From contig CBFGWV010000017.1 of NCBI GenBank assembly GCA_965652545.1, positions 1 to 41,946 of the forward strand: DNA of 41,946 nucleotides, written 5' to 3'. A model generated the notes under the pieces. It was not told the origin of the DNA. It worked only from the letters and a program-made list of their open reading frames with translations, and made no database searches. Shown in pieces: positions 35,495-41,946 of this stretch. The position numbers were made by a program, and so were the translations under genes. The DNA comes from CBFGWV01 sp965652545 (lineage in GTDB: Bacteria; Pseudomonadota; Gammaproteobacteria; Competibacterales; Competibacteraceae). How positions within the stretch are numbered: the first letter of the stretch is position 1; each line of letters opens with the position of its first letter.

Positions 35495-36034
35495 TCAATT
35501 GCGGAAGGGGAAGTTGAACGCCGCGAGCAGCGCCTTGCCTTCCGCGTCGGTCTTGGCCGTGGTGGTGATGGTGATATCCATCCCACGCAAGGCGTCGATG
35601 CGGTCGTAATCGATCTCGGGAAAGATGATCTGCTCGCGGACACCCATGCTGTAGTTGCCCCGACCGTCGAAGCTCTTCCCGTTCAGCCCGCGGAAGTCGC
35701 GAACACGGGGAATGGCCACACTGATCAGCCGATCGAGGAACTCATACATGCGCTCACGGCGCAGCGTCACCTTGCACCCGATCGGCCAACCTTCGCGAAT
35801 CTTGAACCCGGCAACCGACAGACGTGCCTTATTGACAATAGGCTTCTGACCGGAGATCTGGGTCATGTCGCTGACGGCATGATCGAGGACCTTCTTGTCG
35901 CCCACGGCCTCACCCACACCCATATTGAGGGTGATCTTGGTGATCCGTGGCACTTGCATGACGTTGGTGTACCCGAACTGCTCACGCAGCTTGGGGATCA
36001 CGTCGTCACGATAAATATCCTGAAGTCTGGCCAT
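35495..36034 (-). CDS. rplE: 50S ribosomal protein L5
   Basis: 5S rRNA-binding protein of 179 residues. ARLQDIYRDDVIPKLREQFG opens the protein, PRITKITLNMGVGEA follows, and the C-terminal FPEIDYDRIDALRGMDITI with TTTAKTDAEGKALLAAFNFP (abridged) is diagnostic. MARLQDIY was preferred over an ATG eight codons upstream inside the rplX gap. It forms the central protuberance with L18. Confidence 0.98.
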   Translation of the reverse strand: MARLQDIYRDDVIPKLREQFGYTNVMQVPRITKITLNMGVGEAVGDKKVLDHAVSDMTQISGQKPIVNKARLSVAGFKIREGWPIGCKVTLRRERMYEFLDRLISVAIPRVRDFRGLNGKSFDGRGNYSMGVREQIIFPEIDYDRIDALRGMDITITTTAKTDAEGKALLAAFNFPFRN

Positions 36035-36044
36035 GGCTGCCACC

Positions 36045-36359
36045 TTACCCGTCCACAACTTCGTTGCTGGACTTGAAGAACCGAACCCGGCGGCCGTTCT
36101 CCAGGGTACGGATGCCTACACGGTCACCCTTGCCGGAGTCGGCGTTGTAAAGCATCACGTTGGACGCGTGAATCGACGCTTCGCGCTCGATGATGCCGCC
36201 GGCCACGCCGCGCTGCGGGTTGGGCTTGGTGTGGCGCTTGATCATATTCACGCCTTCGACGATCAGGCGATCGCCATCCACCTTGACCACGTTTCCGCGC
36301 TGGCCCTTGCTCTTACCGGTGATGACGATAACCTCATCACCCTTTTTGATTTTGCGCAT
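36045..36359 (-). CDS. rplX: 50S ribosomal protein L24
   Basis: Assembly-initiator protein of 104 residues. The KOW motif (KKGDEVIVITGKSKGQRGNV) is at the N-terminus and IVEGVNMIKRHTKPNPQRGV follows. The ending FFKSSNEVVDG is normal. The ribosome site AAGGAGT lies just upstream of the ATG in the 21-bp gap from rplN. Confidence 0.98.
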   Translation of the reverse strand: MRKIKKGDEVIVITGKSKGQRGNVVKVDGDRLIVEGVNMIKRHTKPNPQRGVAGGIIEREASIHASNVMLYNADSGKGDRVGIRTLENGRRVRFFKSSNEVVDG

Positions 36360-36380
36360 CGAAAGGACTCCTTGGACGCC

Positions 36381-36749
36381 TTACAGTACTTCTGGCGCCA
36401 GAGAGATGATCTTCATGAACCGTTCGTTACGCAGTTCACGGGTCACCGGCCCAAAAATACGGGTACCGATGGGCTCCAGTTTGTTATTCAGGAGCACCGC
36501 CGCGTTGCCGTCGAATCGGATCACGGAGCCGTCATCGCGACGCACGCCCTTACGGGTACGCACGACTACGGCATTGTAGACCTCGCCCTTTTTCGCCTTA
36601 CCGCGGGGAATGGCTTCCTTGACGCTAACCTTGATCACATCACCGATCTTGGCGTAGCGGCGGTGGGAGCCTCCCAGCACCTTGATACACATCAGTCGAC
36701 GAGCACCGCTGTTGTCGGCCACGTCGAGGATACTTTGCATCTGAATCAT
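36381..36749 (-). CDS. rplN: 50S ribosomal protein L14
   Basis: Large-subunit protein of 122 residues, first gene of the spc set. MIQMQSILDVADNSGARRLM is diagnostic, followed by GDVIKVSVKEAIPRGKAKKG and RIFGPVTRELRNERFMKIISLAPEVL (abridged). Only about 31 bases separate it from rpsQ, with no clear promoter, so spc appears to be read through from S10. Confidence 0.98.
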   Translation of the reverse strand: MIQMQSILDVADNSGARRLMCIKVLGGSHRRYAKIGDVIKVSVKEAIPRGKAKKGEVYNAVVVRTRKGVRRDDGSVIRFDGNAAVLLNNKLEPIGTRIFGPVTRELRNERFMKIISLAPEVL

Positions 36750-36780
36750 GGCTTATCCTCATCCTGCCGGAGGCCGGCGC

Positions 36781-37050
36781 TTATTCCGGCGCCCGCTCCA
36801 GCACCTGCACCAATGTCCAAGCTTTCGTCTTGGACAACGGCCGGCTCTGCTGGATGACCACCGTGTCGCCAATGCGGCACTCGTTGTTTTCGTCGTGGGC
36901 ATGCAGCTTGGTGCTGCGGCGCACGTATTTGCCATAGAGCGCGTGACGCTCGAGGCGCTCAACCAAGACGGTGACCGTCTTGTCCATTTTGTCGCTGGTG
37001 ACTCGCCCGGTGATCGTGCGCGCCACCTTGTTCTCGGTGTCGGTGCTCAT
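36781..37050 (-). CDS. rpsQ: 30S ribosomal protein S17
   Basis: Primary 16S rRNA-binding protein of 89 residues with an OB fold. RTITGRVTSDKMDKTVTVLVE and KYVRRSTKLHAHDENNECRIGD are conserved. Its ATG overlaps the rpmC stop by four bases (ATGA). It is the last gene of the classic S10 operon. Confidence 0.98.
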   Translation of the reverse strand: MSTDTENKVARTITGRVTSDKMDKTVTVLVERLERHALYGKYVRRSTKLHAHDENNECRIGDTVVIQQSRPLSKTKAWTLVQVLERAPE

Positions 37051-37241
37051 GCCTGCTGTGCCTTACTGGTCAAAATCGTGTTGATGCGCGCAATGCTGCG
37101 ACGCACCTGGCGGAACAGGTGTGGCTTGGCCAGCTGACCGGTCGCACGCTGCATGCGAAGATTGAACTGTTCGCGGTACAGCGCCAGACGCTCGGCACGC
37201 AGATCCTCGACGGATTTTTCACGCAATTCGCTGGCTTTCAT
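37047..37241 (-). CDS. rpmC: 50S ribosomal protein L29
   Basis: Two-helix large-subunit protein of 64 residues near the tunnel exit. MKASELREKSVEDLRAE and LYREQFNLRMQRATGQL are conserved. The ATG shares its A with the rplP TGA; a GTG one codon earlier is less likely because other L29 proteins begin at MKA. Confidence 0.97.
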   Translation of the reverse strand: MKASELREKSVEDLRAERLALYREQFNLRMQRATGQLAKPHLFRQVRRSIARINTILTSKAQQA

Positions 37242-37654
37242 CACATCACCGTCCGATTCACGAACACCGTCTGCACAGGCAGCTTGGCCGCAGCCAGACG
37301 GAACGCCTCACGGGCGATCTCTTCGGACACGCCCTCGATCTCGTAGAGCACCCGGCCAGGCTGAACCTTGGCCACCCAGTACTCCACACCACCCTTGCCC
37401 TTACCCATACGGACTTCGAGCGGCTTCTTGGTCACCGGCACGTCCGGGAAAATGCGAATCCAGACTTTACCGCCACGTTTCACGTAGCGGTTGATGGCCC
37501 GACGGGCCGCCTCGATCTGCCGCGCGGTGATCCGCCCGCGGCCGGCACACTTGAGGCCGAACTCGCCAAAGCTGACCTTCCCGCCGCTGGTCGCCACGCC
37601 CCGGTTACGGCCCTTCCGCATCTTGCGGAATTTCGTACGCTTAGGCTGTAACAT
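37241..37654 (-). CDS. rplP: 50S ribosomal protein L16
   Basis: Large-subunit protein of 137 residues near the A site. MLQPKRTKFRKMRKGRNRG, the SFGEFGLKCAGRGRITARQI stretch with the conserved Arg, and VRMGKGKGGVEYWVAKVQPG are present. Upstream is an 86-bp gap from rpsC containing a strong terminator-like hairpin, which is unusual inside the S10 operon. Confidence 0.98.
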   Translation of the reverse strand: MLQPKRTKFRKMRKGRNRGVATSGGKVSFGEFGLKCAGRGRITARQIEAARRAINRYVKRGGKVWIRIFPDVPVTKKPLEVRMGKGKGGVEYWVAKVQPGRVLYEIEGVSEEIAREAFRLAAAKLPVQTVFVNRTVM

Positions 37655-37675
37655 CGTTTAATCCCCTGAAACTTA

Positions 37676-37706
37676 CAAAAAGAACTTGCGCGCGAGCGCA
37701 AGTTCT
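37676..37706 (-). terminator. Terminator-like hairpin between rpsC and rplP
   Basis: AGAACTTGCGC and GCGCAAGTTCT (37696-37706 and 37681-37691) form a perfect 11-bp stem with a four-base loop. On the transcribed minus strand it is followed at once by TTTTG, giving a run of five T including the last stem base. It lies about 22 bases before the rplP ATG and its AGGGG ribosome site. It may attenuate or process the S10 transcript. Confidence 0.6.
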
Positions 37707-37740
37707 CGCGATCCACAAGGGCAACGCCCCGAACCGAACG

Positions 37741-38415
37741 TTAGCTGGCCGCGGCCTTATCGGCCTTGGAATCGCCCTGCTTACCGAAACCGAACACTTC
37801 GCCCTTGAAGATCCAGACCTTGATGCCAATGACACCGTAGGTCGTGCGGGCTTCAGCGAAACCGTAGTCGATGTCGGCGCGCAGGGTATGCAGGGGCACC
37901 CGGCCCTCGCGGTACCATTCACTGCGGGCGATTTCGGCCCCATTCAGGCGACCTGAAACGTGTATCTTAATACCTTGTGCGCCTAAACGCATAGCATTTG
38001 ATACAGCCCGCTTCATCGCGCGACGAAACATGATGCGCCGCTCGAGCTGCTGAGCCACGCTTTCGGCCACCAACTGCGCGTCGAGCTCCGGCTTGCGGAT
38101 CTCTTCGATATTGATGTGCACCGGGATGCCCATCATCGCCGCCACCTGCTTGCGCAGCGACTCGATATCCTCGCCCTTCTTGCCGATCACCACACCCGGA
38201 CGGGCCGTGTGAATGGTGATATGGGCAGTGCGGGCCGGACGGGCGATCTGAATGCGGCTCACCGAGGCGCTGGAGAGTTTCTTCTTCAGAAACTCGCGCA
38301 CCTTGAGGTCGACTTCGAGGAAGTCCGCGAAGTTTTTCTTGTCGGCGTACCACTTGGAGGTCCAGTCGGACGCGATCCCCAGGCGGATGCCGGTCGGATG
38401 TACTTTCTGACCCAT
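37741..38415 (-). CDS. rpsC: 30S ribosomal protein S3
   Basis: Small-subunit protein of 224 residues at the mRNA entry, with a KH domain. MGQKVHPTGIRLGIASDWTS opens the protein; HTARPGVVIGKKGEDIESLR is the KH GxxG region. The C-terminal LGAQGIKIHVSGRLNGAEIA and IKVWIFKGEVF are conserved. MGQKVHP was chosen over an ATG 29 codons upstream inside rplV. Terminator-like hairpin downstream. Confidence 0.98.
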   Translation of the reverse strand: MGQKVHPTGIRLGIASDWTSKWYADKKNFADFLEVDLKVREFLKKKLSSASVSRIQIARPARTAHITIHTARPGVVIGKKGEDIESLRKQVAAMMGIPVHINIEEIRKPELDAQLVAESVAQQLERRIMFRRAMKRAVSNAMRLGAQGIKIHVSGRLNGAEIARSEWYREGRVPLHTLRADIDYGFAEARTTYGVIGIKVWIFKGEVFGFGKQGDSKADKAAAS

Positions 38416-38425
38416 GATCCTCTCC

Positions 38426-38758
38426 TTACTGCTCCGCCACCTGCACCAGGATATGGCTGGTGCGCTTGAGGATACGGTTACCCCGGCCTTTGGCCCGGGC
38501 ATGCATCCGCTTCAGCACTGGACCTTCGTCCACCATGATGGTGCTGACCTTGAGCTCGTCGATGTCGGCCCCGGCATTGTGTTCGGCATTCGCAATCGCC
38601 GACTCCAGCACGCCTTTGATGAGATCGGCAGCCTTCTTGTTGCTGAATTTCAGCAACGTCAGGGCGCGATCCACGGGCAAACCACGAATCTGGTCTGCCA
38701 CGAGGCGGGCCTTCTGAGGTGAGATGCGGGCGTACTTCAATTTCGCGATCGCTTGCAT
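38426..38758 (-). CDS. rplV: 50S ribosomal protein L22
   Basis: Tunnel-constriction protein of 110 residues. ARISPQKARLVADQIRG and VLESAIANAEHNAGADIDEL are conserved, and the beta-hairpin region GNRILKRTSHILV follows. A GTG precedes the ATG by one codon; the ATG is favoured by GGAG spacing and family length (E. coli 110). Confidence 0.97.
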   Translation of the reverse strand: MQAIAKLKYARISPQKARLVADQIRGLPVDRALTLLKFSNKKAADLIKGVLESAIANAEHNAGADIDELKVSTIMVDEGPVLKRMHARAKGRGNRILKRTSHILVQVAEQ

Positions 38759-38770
38759 CACAACCTCTCC

Positions 38771-39043
38771 TTACCGGGACTTCTTGTCGGCAACATGACC
38801 CCGGAAGGTCCGTGTGCCGGCAAACTCGCCCAACTTGTGACCCACCATGTTCTCGCTGATCAACACCGGCACATGCTGTCGGCCGTTGTGGATCGCGATG
38901 GTCAGACCCACCATTTCGGGCATGACCATCGACCGGCGCGACCAGGTTTTGATCGGCTTCTTGTTGTTGCTTGCTACCGCTTGTTCAACCTTCTTCACGA
39001 GATGAAGGTCGATAAACGGTCCTTTACGAATAGAACGCGGCAC
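38771..39043 (-). CDS. rpsS: 30S ribosomal protein S19
   Basis: Head protein of 90 residues working with S13. MPRSIRKGPFIDLHLVKK opens the protein; TWSRRSMVMPEMVGLTIAIH and GHKLGEFAGTRTFRGHVADK are family-specific. Neighbours rplB and rplV are within 20 bases on each side. Confidence 0.98.
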   Translation of the reverse strand: MPRSIRKGPFIDLHLVKKVEQAVASNNKKPIKTWSRRSMVMPEMVGLTIAIHNGRQHVPVLISENMVGHKLGEFAGTRTFRGHVADKKSR

Positions 39044-39061
39044 GACGCACTCCTCCCGCTA

Positions 39062-39889
39062 TTACTTGGACTTGCGACGACGCACGATGAGCTTATCCGT
39101 GCGCTTATTGGTGCGGGTCTTATAACCCTTCGTCGGCACACCCCATGGGGTTACCGGGTGACGGCCACCTGACGTCCGTCCTTCACCACCACCATGAGGG
39201 TGATCGACCGGGTTCATGGCCACGCCACGTACCGTCGGACGAACGCCCATCCAGCGTTTGGCGCCAGCCTTGCCCAACGAGCGCAGACTGTGCTCGCCGT
39301 TGCCGACCTCACCAATGGTCGCCTTGCAGTCGGCATGCACCTTTCTTACCTCGCCGGAGCGCAAGCGAAGCGATGCATACAGTCCTTCACGGGCCACCAA
39401 CTGCACGCCGGCACCGGCACTGCGCGCAATCTGCGCGCCCTTGCCGGGCTTGAGCTCCACGCAATGCACAGTGGAACCCACCGGGATGTTGCGCAGCGGC
39501 AACGCGTTGCCGGCCTTGATGGGCGCCGCACCACCGGAAGCGACCACCTGCCCGGCCGTCAGGCCCTTGGGCGCGATGATGTAGCGGCGCTCGCCATCGG
39601 CATAGCACAGCAGCGCAATATGCGCGCTGCGGTTGGGGTCGTATTCCAGCCGTTCCACACGCGCAGGAATGTTGTCCTTATCGCGCTTGAAATCGACGAG
39701 TCGATAATGCTGCTTGTGACCACCGCCTTGATGACGCGTGGTGATCCGCCCCTGGTTGTTGCGACCGCCGGAGCGGCTTTGCTTTTCCAACAACGGGGCA
39801 TAGGGGGCACCCTTGTGCAACTCGGGCGTCACCACCTTGACCACGAAGCGCCGGCCTGGTGAGGTCGGTTTCTGTTTGACAATCGCCAT
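39062..39889 (-). CDS. rplB: 50S ribosomal protein L2
   Basis: Core large-subunit protein of 275 residues near the peptidyl transferase centre. GGRNNQGRITTRHQGGGHKQ near 40 and the signature GVAMNPVDHPHGGGEGRTSG near 225, including the functional His, are both intact. The basic ending VRRRKSK is normal. It follows rplW by 35 bases. Confidence 0.98.
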   Translation of the reverse strand: MAIVKQKPTSPGRRFVVKVVTPELHKGAPYAPLLEKQSRSGGRNNQGRITTRHQGGGHKQHYRLVDFKRDKDNIPARVERLEYDPNRSAHIALLCYADGERRYIIAPKGLTAGQVVASGGAAPIKAGNALPLRNIPVGSTVHCVELKPGKGAQIARSAGAGVQLVAREGLYASLRLRSGEVRKVHADCKATIGEVGNGEHSLRSLGKAGAKRWMGVRPTVRGVAMNPVDHPHGGGEGRTSGGRHPVTPWGVPTKGYKTRTNKRTDKLIVRRRKSK

Positions 39890-39924
39890 GGTCGTAACCT
39901 TAGTGTCCGTGCCTCGATCGGCGT

Positions 39925-40230
39925 TTAAGCGTTGCCGCCGTTACCGAGGAAATCGATTTCCTGTCCCGCCTCGAGGGCGACATAGGCCTTTTTCCAGTCC
40001 GGGCGCTGACCGAAGCGCGTACCTAAACGCTTGGTCTTGCCCTTCATGTTGGCCACTGTCACACCCTTGACCTTGACGTTGAACAGGAGCTCCACGGCCC
40101 CTTTGATCTCCGCCTTGGTGGCATCGCGGGCGACCCGAAAAGTCACCTGGTTGTGCAGATCGGCCACCTTGGTGCTCTTTTCAGAGACATGCGGCGCCAG
40201 CAGCACTTGCATCAGCCGTTCCTGGTTCAT
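39925..40230 (-). CDS. rplW: 50S ribosomal protein L23
   Basis: Tunnel-exit protein of 101 residues that docks trigger factor and SRP. MNQERLMQVLLAPHVSEKST opens the protein; ATKAEIKGAVELLFNVKVKG and KRLGTRFGQRPDWKKAYV are conserved. The ATG overlaps the rplD stop by four bases (ATGA); an upstream GTG would be inside rplD. Confidence 0.97.
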   Translation of the reverse strand: MNQERLMQVLLAPHVSEKSTKVADLHNQVTFRVARDATKAEIKGAVELLFNVKVKGVTVANMKGKTKRLGTRFGQRPDWKKAYVALEAGQEIDFLGNGGNA

Positions 40231-40850
40231 GCCAACCACTCCCCAACCCGCTGCAAGGCGGATACGGTAATCACCACTTTCTCATTGCCCACCAGGGCAA
40301 CGGGATCGAGGCCCGCAACGTCACGCACTTCCACCCGAGGCAGGTTGCGCGCCGACAGGTACAGGTTCAGATCCAGCTCTTCGGTCACGACCAGCACACC
40401 ACCGGCCACACCAAGTGAGGACAGTTTCTGCGCCATCGCTTTAGTCTTCGGACCGTCGACGTCCAGCGAATCGACCACGACCAACCGGTCTTGACGGACC
40501 AACTCGGAGAAGATGCTGCGCATTGCGGCGCGGTACATCTTCTTGTTCAGCTTCTGGCTGTGATCCTGATTGGTCGCAGCGAACGTCTTGCCGCCACCGC
40601 GCCAGATCGGGCTGGTTGCCGTACCGGCACGGGCACGCCCGGTGCCTTTCTGCCGCCATGGCTTGGCGCCGCCGCCGCGCACGTCCGAGCGGCTCTTGTG
40701 ACCGCGGGTGCCGGCACGGCCACCGGCCAGGAAGGCCACGACCGCCTGGTGCACCAGCGTCTCGTTGAATTCACGCCCGAAGGTGTCGTCGGATACGGAC
40801 ACGTTGCTACCGGCCGCTTCACCCTTGGCATTGAGGACTTGGAGTTCCAT
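40227..40850 (-). CDS. rplD: 50S ribosomal protein L4
   Basis: Large-subunit protein of 207 residues with a loop into the exit tunnel; in E. coli it also represses its own operon through the S10 leader. The loop region RAGTRGHKSRSDVRGGG, then KPWRQKGTGRARAG, is conserved. No S10-type leader is available here because rpsJ starts only 7 bases after tuf, so that feedback route cannot operate in the E. coli way. Confidence 0.98.
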   Translation of the reverse strand: MELQVLNAKGEAAGSNVSVSDDTFGREFNETLVHQAVVAFLAGGRAGTRGHKSRSDVRGGGAKPWRQKGTGRARAGTATSPIWRGGGKTFAATNQDHSQKLNKKMYRAAMRSIFSELVRQDRLVVVDSLDVDGPKTKAMAQKLSSLGVAGGVLVVTEELDLNLYLSARNLPRVEVRDVAGLDPVALVGNEKVVITVSALQRVGEWLA

Positions 40851-40861
40851 CGTTATCTCCC

Positions 40862-41506
40862 TCAGGCCCGAGCCTTGACAGCCGGCCGGACGATCACGTC
40901 ACCGCCCTTGGCACCGGGCACAGCGCCCTTGACCAGGAGCAGGTTACGCTCGGCATCCACCCGCACCACTTCCAGGTTCTGCACGGAACGCCGCACGGCA
41001 CCCATGTGACCCGACATCTTCTTGCCCTTGAACACGCGGCCCGGGGTCTGGTTCTGACCGATCGAGCCCGGTACGCGATGCGACAGCGAGTTGCCGTGCG
41101 TCTGACGCTGGCCAGCGAAGTTGTGACGCTTGATGGTGCCGGCGAAGCCTTTACCGATACTCGTGCCGGTCACATCGACCTTTTGCCCGGCATTGAAGCG
41201 GTCCACCTTGATCTCGGCACCGACGGCAATGTCATCGCCCTCGCCGTCGGCCAGACGGAACTCCCACAGACCACGGCCCGCAGCGGCGCCAGCCTTGGCG
41301 AAATGCCCGGCGGCAGCCTTGTTCACGCGACTGGCACGGCGGGTACCGACAGTCACCTGATACGCACGGTAGCCGTCCACATCGCCGTTCTTCACCTGCG
41401 TCACCCGGTTCGGCTCCACCTCGATGACAGTGACCGGCACAGCGGCACCATCCTCGGTAAAGACGCGGGTCATACCGGCCTTGCGGCCGACAACTCCGAT
41501 CGCCAT
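40862..41506 (-). CDS. rplC: 50S ribosomal protein L3
   Basis: Early assembly protein of 214 residues whose loop reaches the peptidyl transferase centre. GVVGRKAGMTRVFTEDG opens the protein; NFAGQRQTHGNSLSHRVPGS and GKKMSGHMGAVRRSVQNLEV hold the signature. The 64-bp gap from rpsJ has a small stem (GAAGGG/CCCTTC) and an AGAAGGA ribosome site. Confidence 0.98.
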   Translation of the reverse strand: MAIGVVGRKAGMTRVFTEDGAAVPVTVIEVEPNRVTQVKNGDVDGYRAYQVTVGTRRASRVNKAAAGHFAKAGAAAGRGLWEFRLADGEGDDIAVGAEIKVDRFNAGQKVDVTGTSIGKGFAGTIKRHNFAGQRQTHGNSLSHRVPGSIGQNQTPGRVFKGKKMSGHMGAVRRSVQNLEVVRVDAERNLLLVKGAVPGAKGGDVIVRPAVKARA

Positions 41507-41570
41507 TTTTCAGTTTCCTTCTATTGCTTCGGCCAGAGGAAGGGTGGCTCCCTTCATCGCCGCATTAGCT

Positions 41571-41882
41571 TCAGTTGAGCTTGATCTGCACGTCTACGCC
41601 AGCGGCCAGATCGAGCTTCATCAGGGCGTCGACGGTCTTGTCCGTCGGGTCCACGATGTCCATCAGCCGCTTGTGGGTACGAATTTCGTACTGGTCCCGC
41701 GCGTCCTTGTTGACGTGAGGGGATATCAGCACGGTGTAGCTTTCGTTCTTGGTCGGCAGCGGAATCGGACCACGCACCTGCGCACCAGTGCGCTTGGCGG
41801 TTTCCACGATTTCACGGGCCGACTGATCGATCAGACGGTGATCGAACGCTTTCAAGCGAATACGGATTCTCTGACTGGTCAT
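41571..41882 (-). CDS. rpsJ: 30S ribosomal protein S10 (NusE)
   Basis: Small-subunit head protein of 103 residues that also serves as the NusE antitermination factor with NusB. RIRIRLKAFDHRLIDQSARE, then GAQVRGPIPLPTKNE and IRTHKRLMDIVDPTDKTVDA are conserved. The ATG lies 7 bases after the tuf stop, so it is expected to be read from the tuf (str operon) transcript. Confidence 0.98.
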   Translation of the reverse strand: MTSQRIRIRLKAFDHRLIDQSAREIVETAKRTGAQVRGPIPLPTKNESYTVLISPHVNKDARDQYEIRTHKRLMDIVDPTDKTVDALMKLDLAAGVDVQIKLN

Positions 41883-41889
41883 GTTCGGA

Positions 41890-41946
41890 TCACTCGATGA
41901 TCTTGGCGACGACGCCGGCGCCGACGGTACGGCCGCCCTCGCGGAT
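41890..41946 (-). CDS. tuf: Elongation factor Tu, C-terminal end (partial)
   Basis: Only the last 18 codons and the TGA are in the window, reading IREGGRTVGAGVVAKIIE. This matches the end of EF-Tu, the GTPase that delivers aminoacyl-tRNA to the ribosome. The rest continues beyond the right edge. The very short distance to rpsJ implies a continuous str-S10 transcript. Confidence 0.93.
   Translation of the reverse strand: MREGGRTVGAGVVAKIIE

Overview
The window is a high-GC stretch of core chromosome from a gammaproteobacterium outside the enterics. The evidence is the tightly packed tuf-S10-spc-alpha ribosomal block, the order hslV-hslU-DUF971-ubiE-ubiJ-ubiB, the uvrA / YajR-like transporter / ssb arrangement, the HAD phosphatase-rppH-ptsP cluster, and proteins that align by eye with their Pseudomonas and Escherichia counterparts. 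A free-living Chromatiales-like or similar lineage is possible, but the sequence alone does not fix the family. No phage, IS element, CRISPR array, rRNA or tRNA gene was seen. Coding density is very high and no gene-free stretch exceeds 300 bases.

Layout. 1-214: gene-free, an inverted-repeat element. 215-3120 (minus): tdh and kbl (threonine to glycine) with an upstream XRE-cupin regulator. 3255-5386 (plus): a membrane diguanylate cyclase and a pirin. 5387-5636: tandem terminators and a possible heat-shock promoter. 5637-11052 (plus): hslVU protease, a DUF971 protein, then ubiE-ubiJ-ubiB for ubiquinone. 11079-13973 (minus): gpmI and a CtpA-type periplasmic protease. 14179-16598 (plus): ArsR regulator, membrane rhodanese, secB, gpsA. 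16621-17840 (minus): zur-znuC. 17998-18420 (plus): dksA. 18421-18678: a palindromic intergenic repeat. 18679-21715 (minus): rppH and ptsP. 21831-22484 (plus): HAD phosphatase. 22492-24417 (minus): MFS transporter and ssb. 24522-27368 (plus): uvrA. 27352-28107 (minus): a SAM hydrolase of the DUF62 family. 28178-41946 (minus): the complete alpha, spc and S10 ribosomal operons with rpoA and secY, preceded by the 3' end of tuf.

Most genes are housekeeping and conventional. The unusual material is mainly in the gaps: two dispersed-repeat-like inverted elements (14-178 and 18494-18629), terminator-like hairpins inside an essential operon (rpsC-rplP) and in the dksA leader, a 14-bp hairpin at the uvrA 5' end, a zur-znuC pair lacking znuA and znuB, and gpmI next to ctpA without the usual envC between them. 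I found no convincing new multi-gene system.
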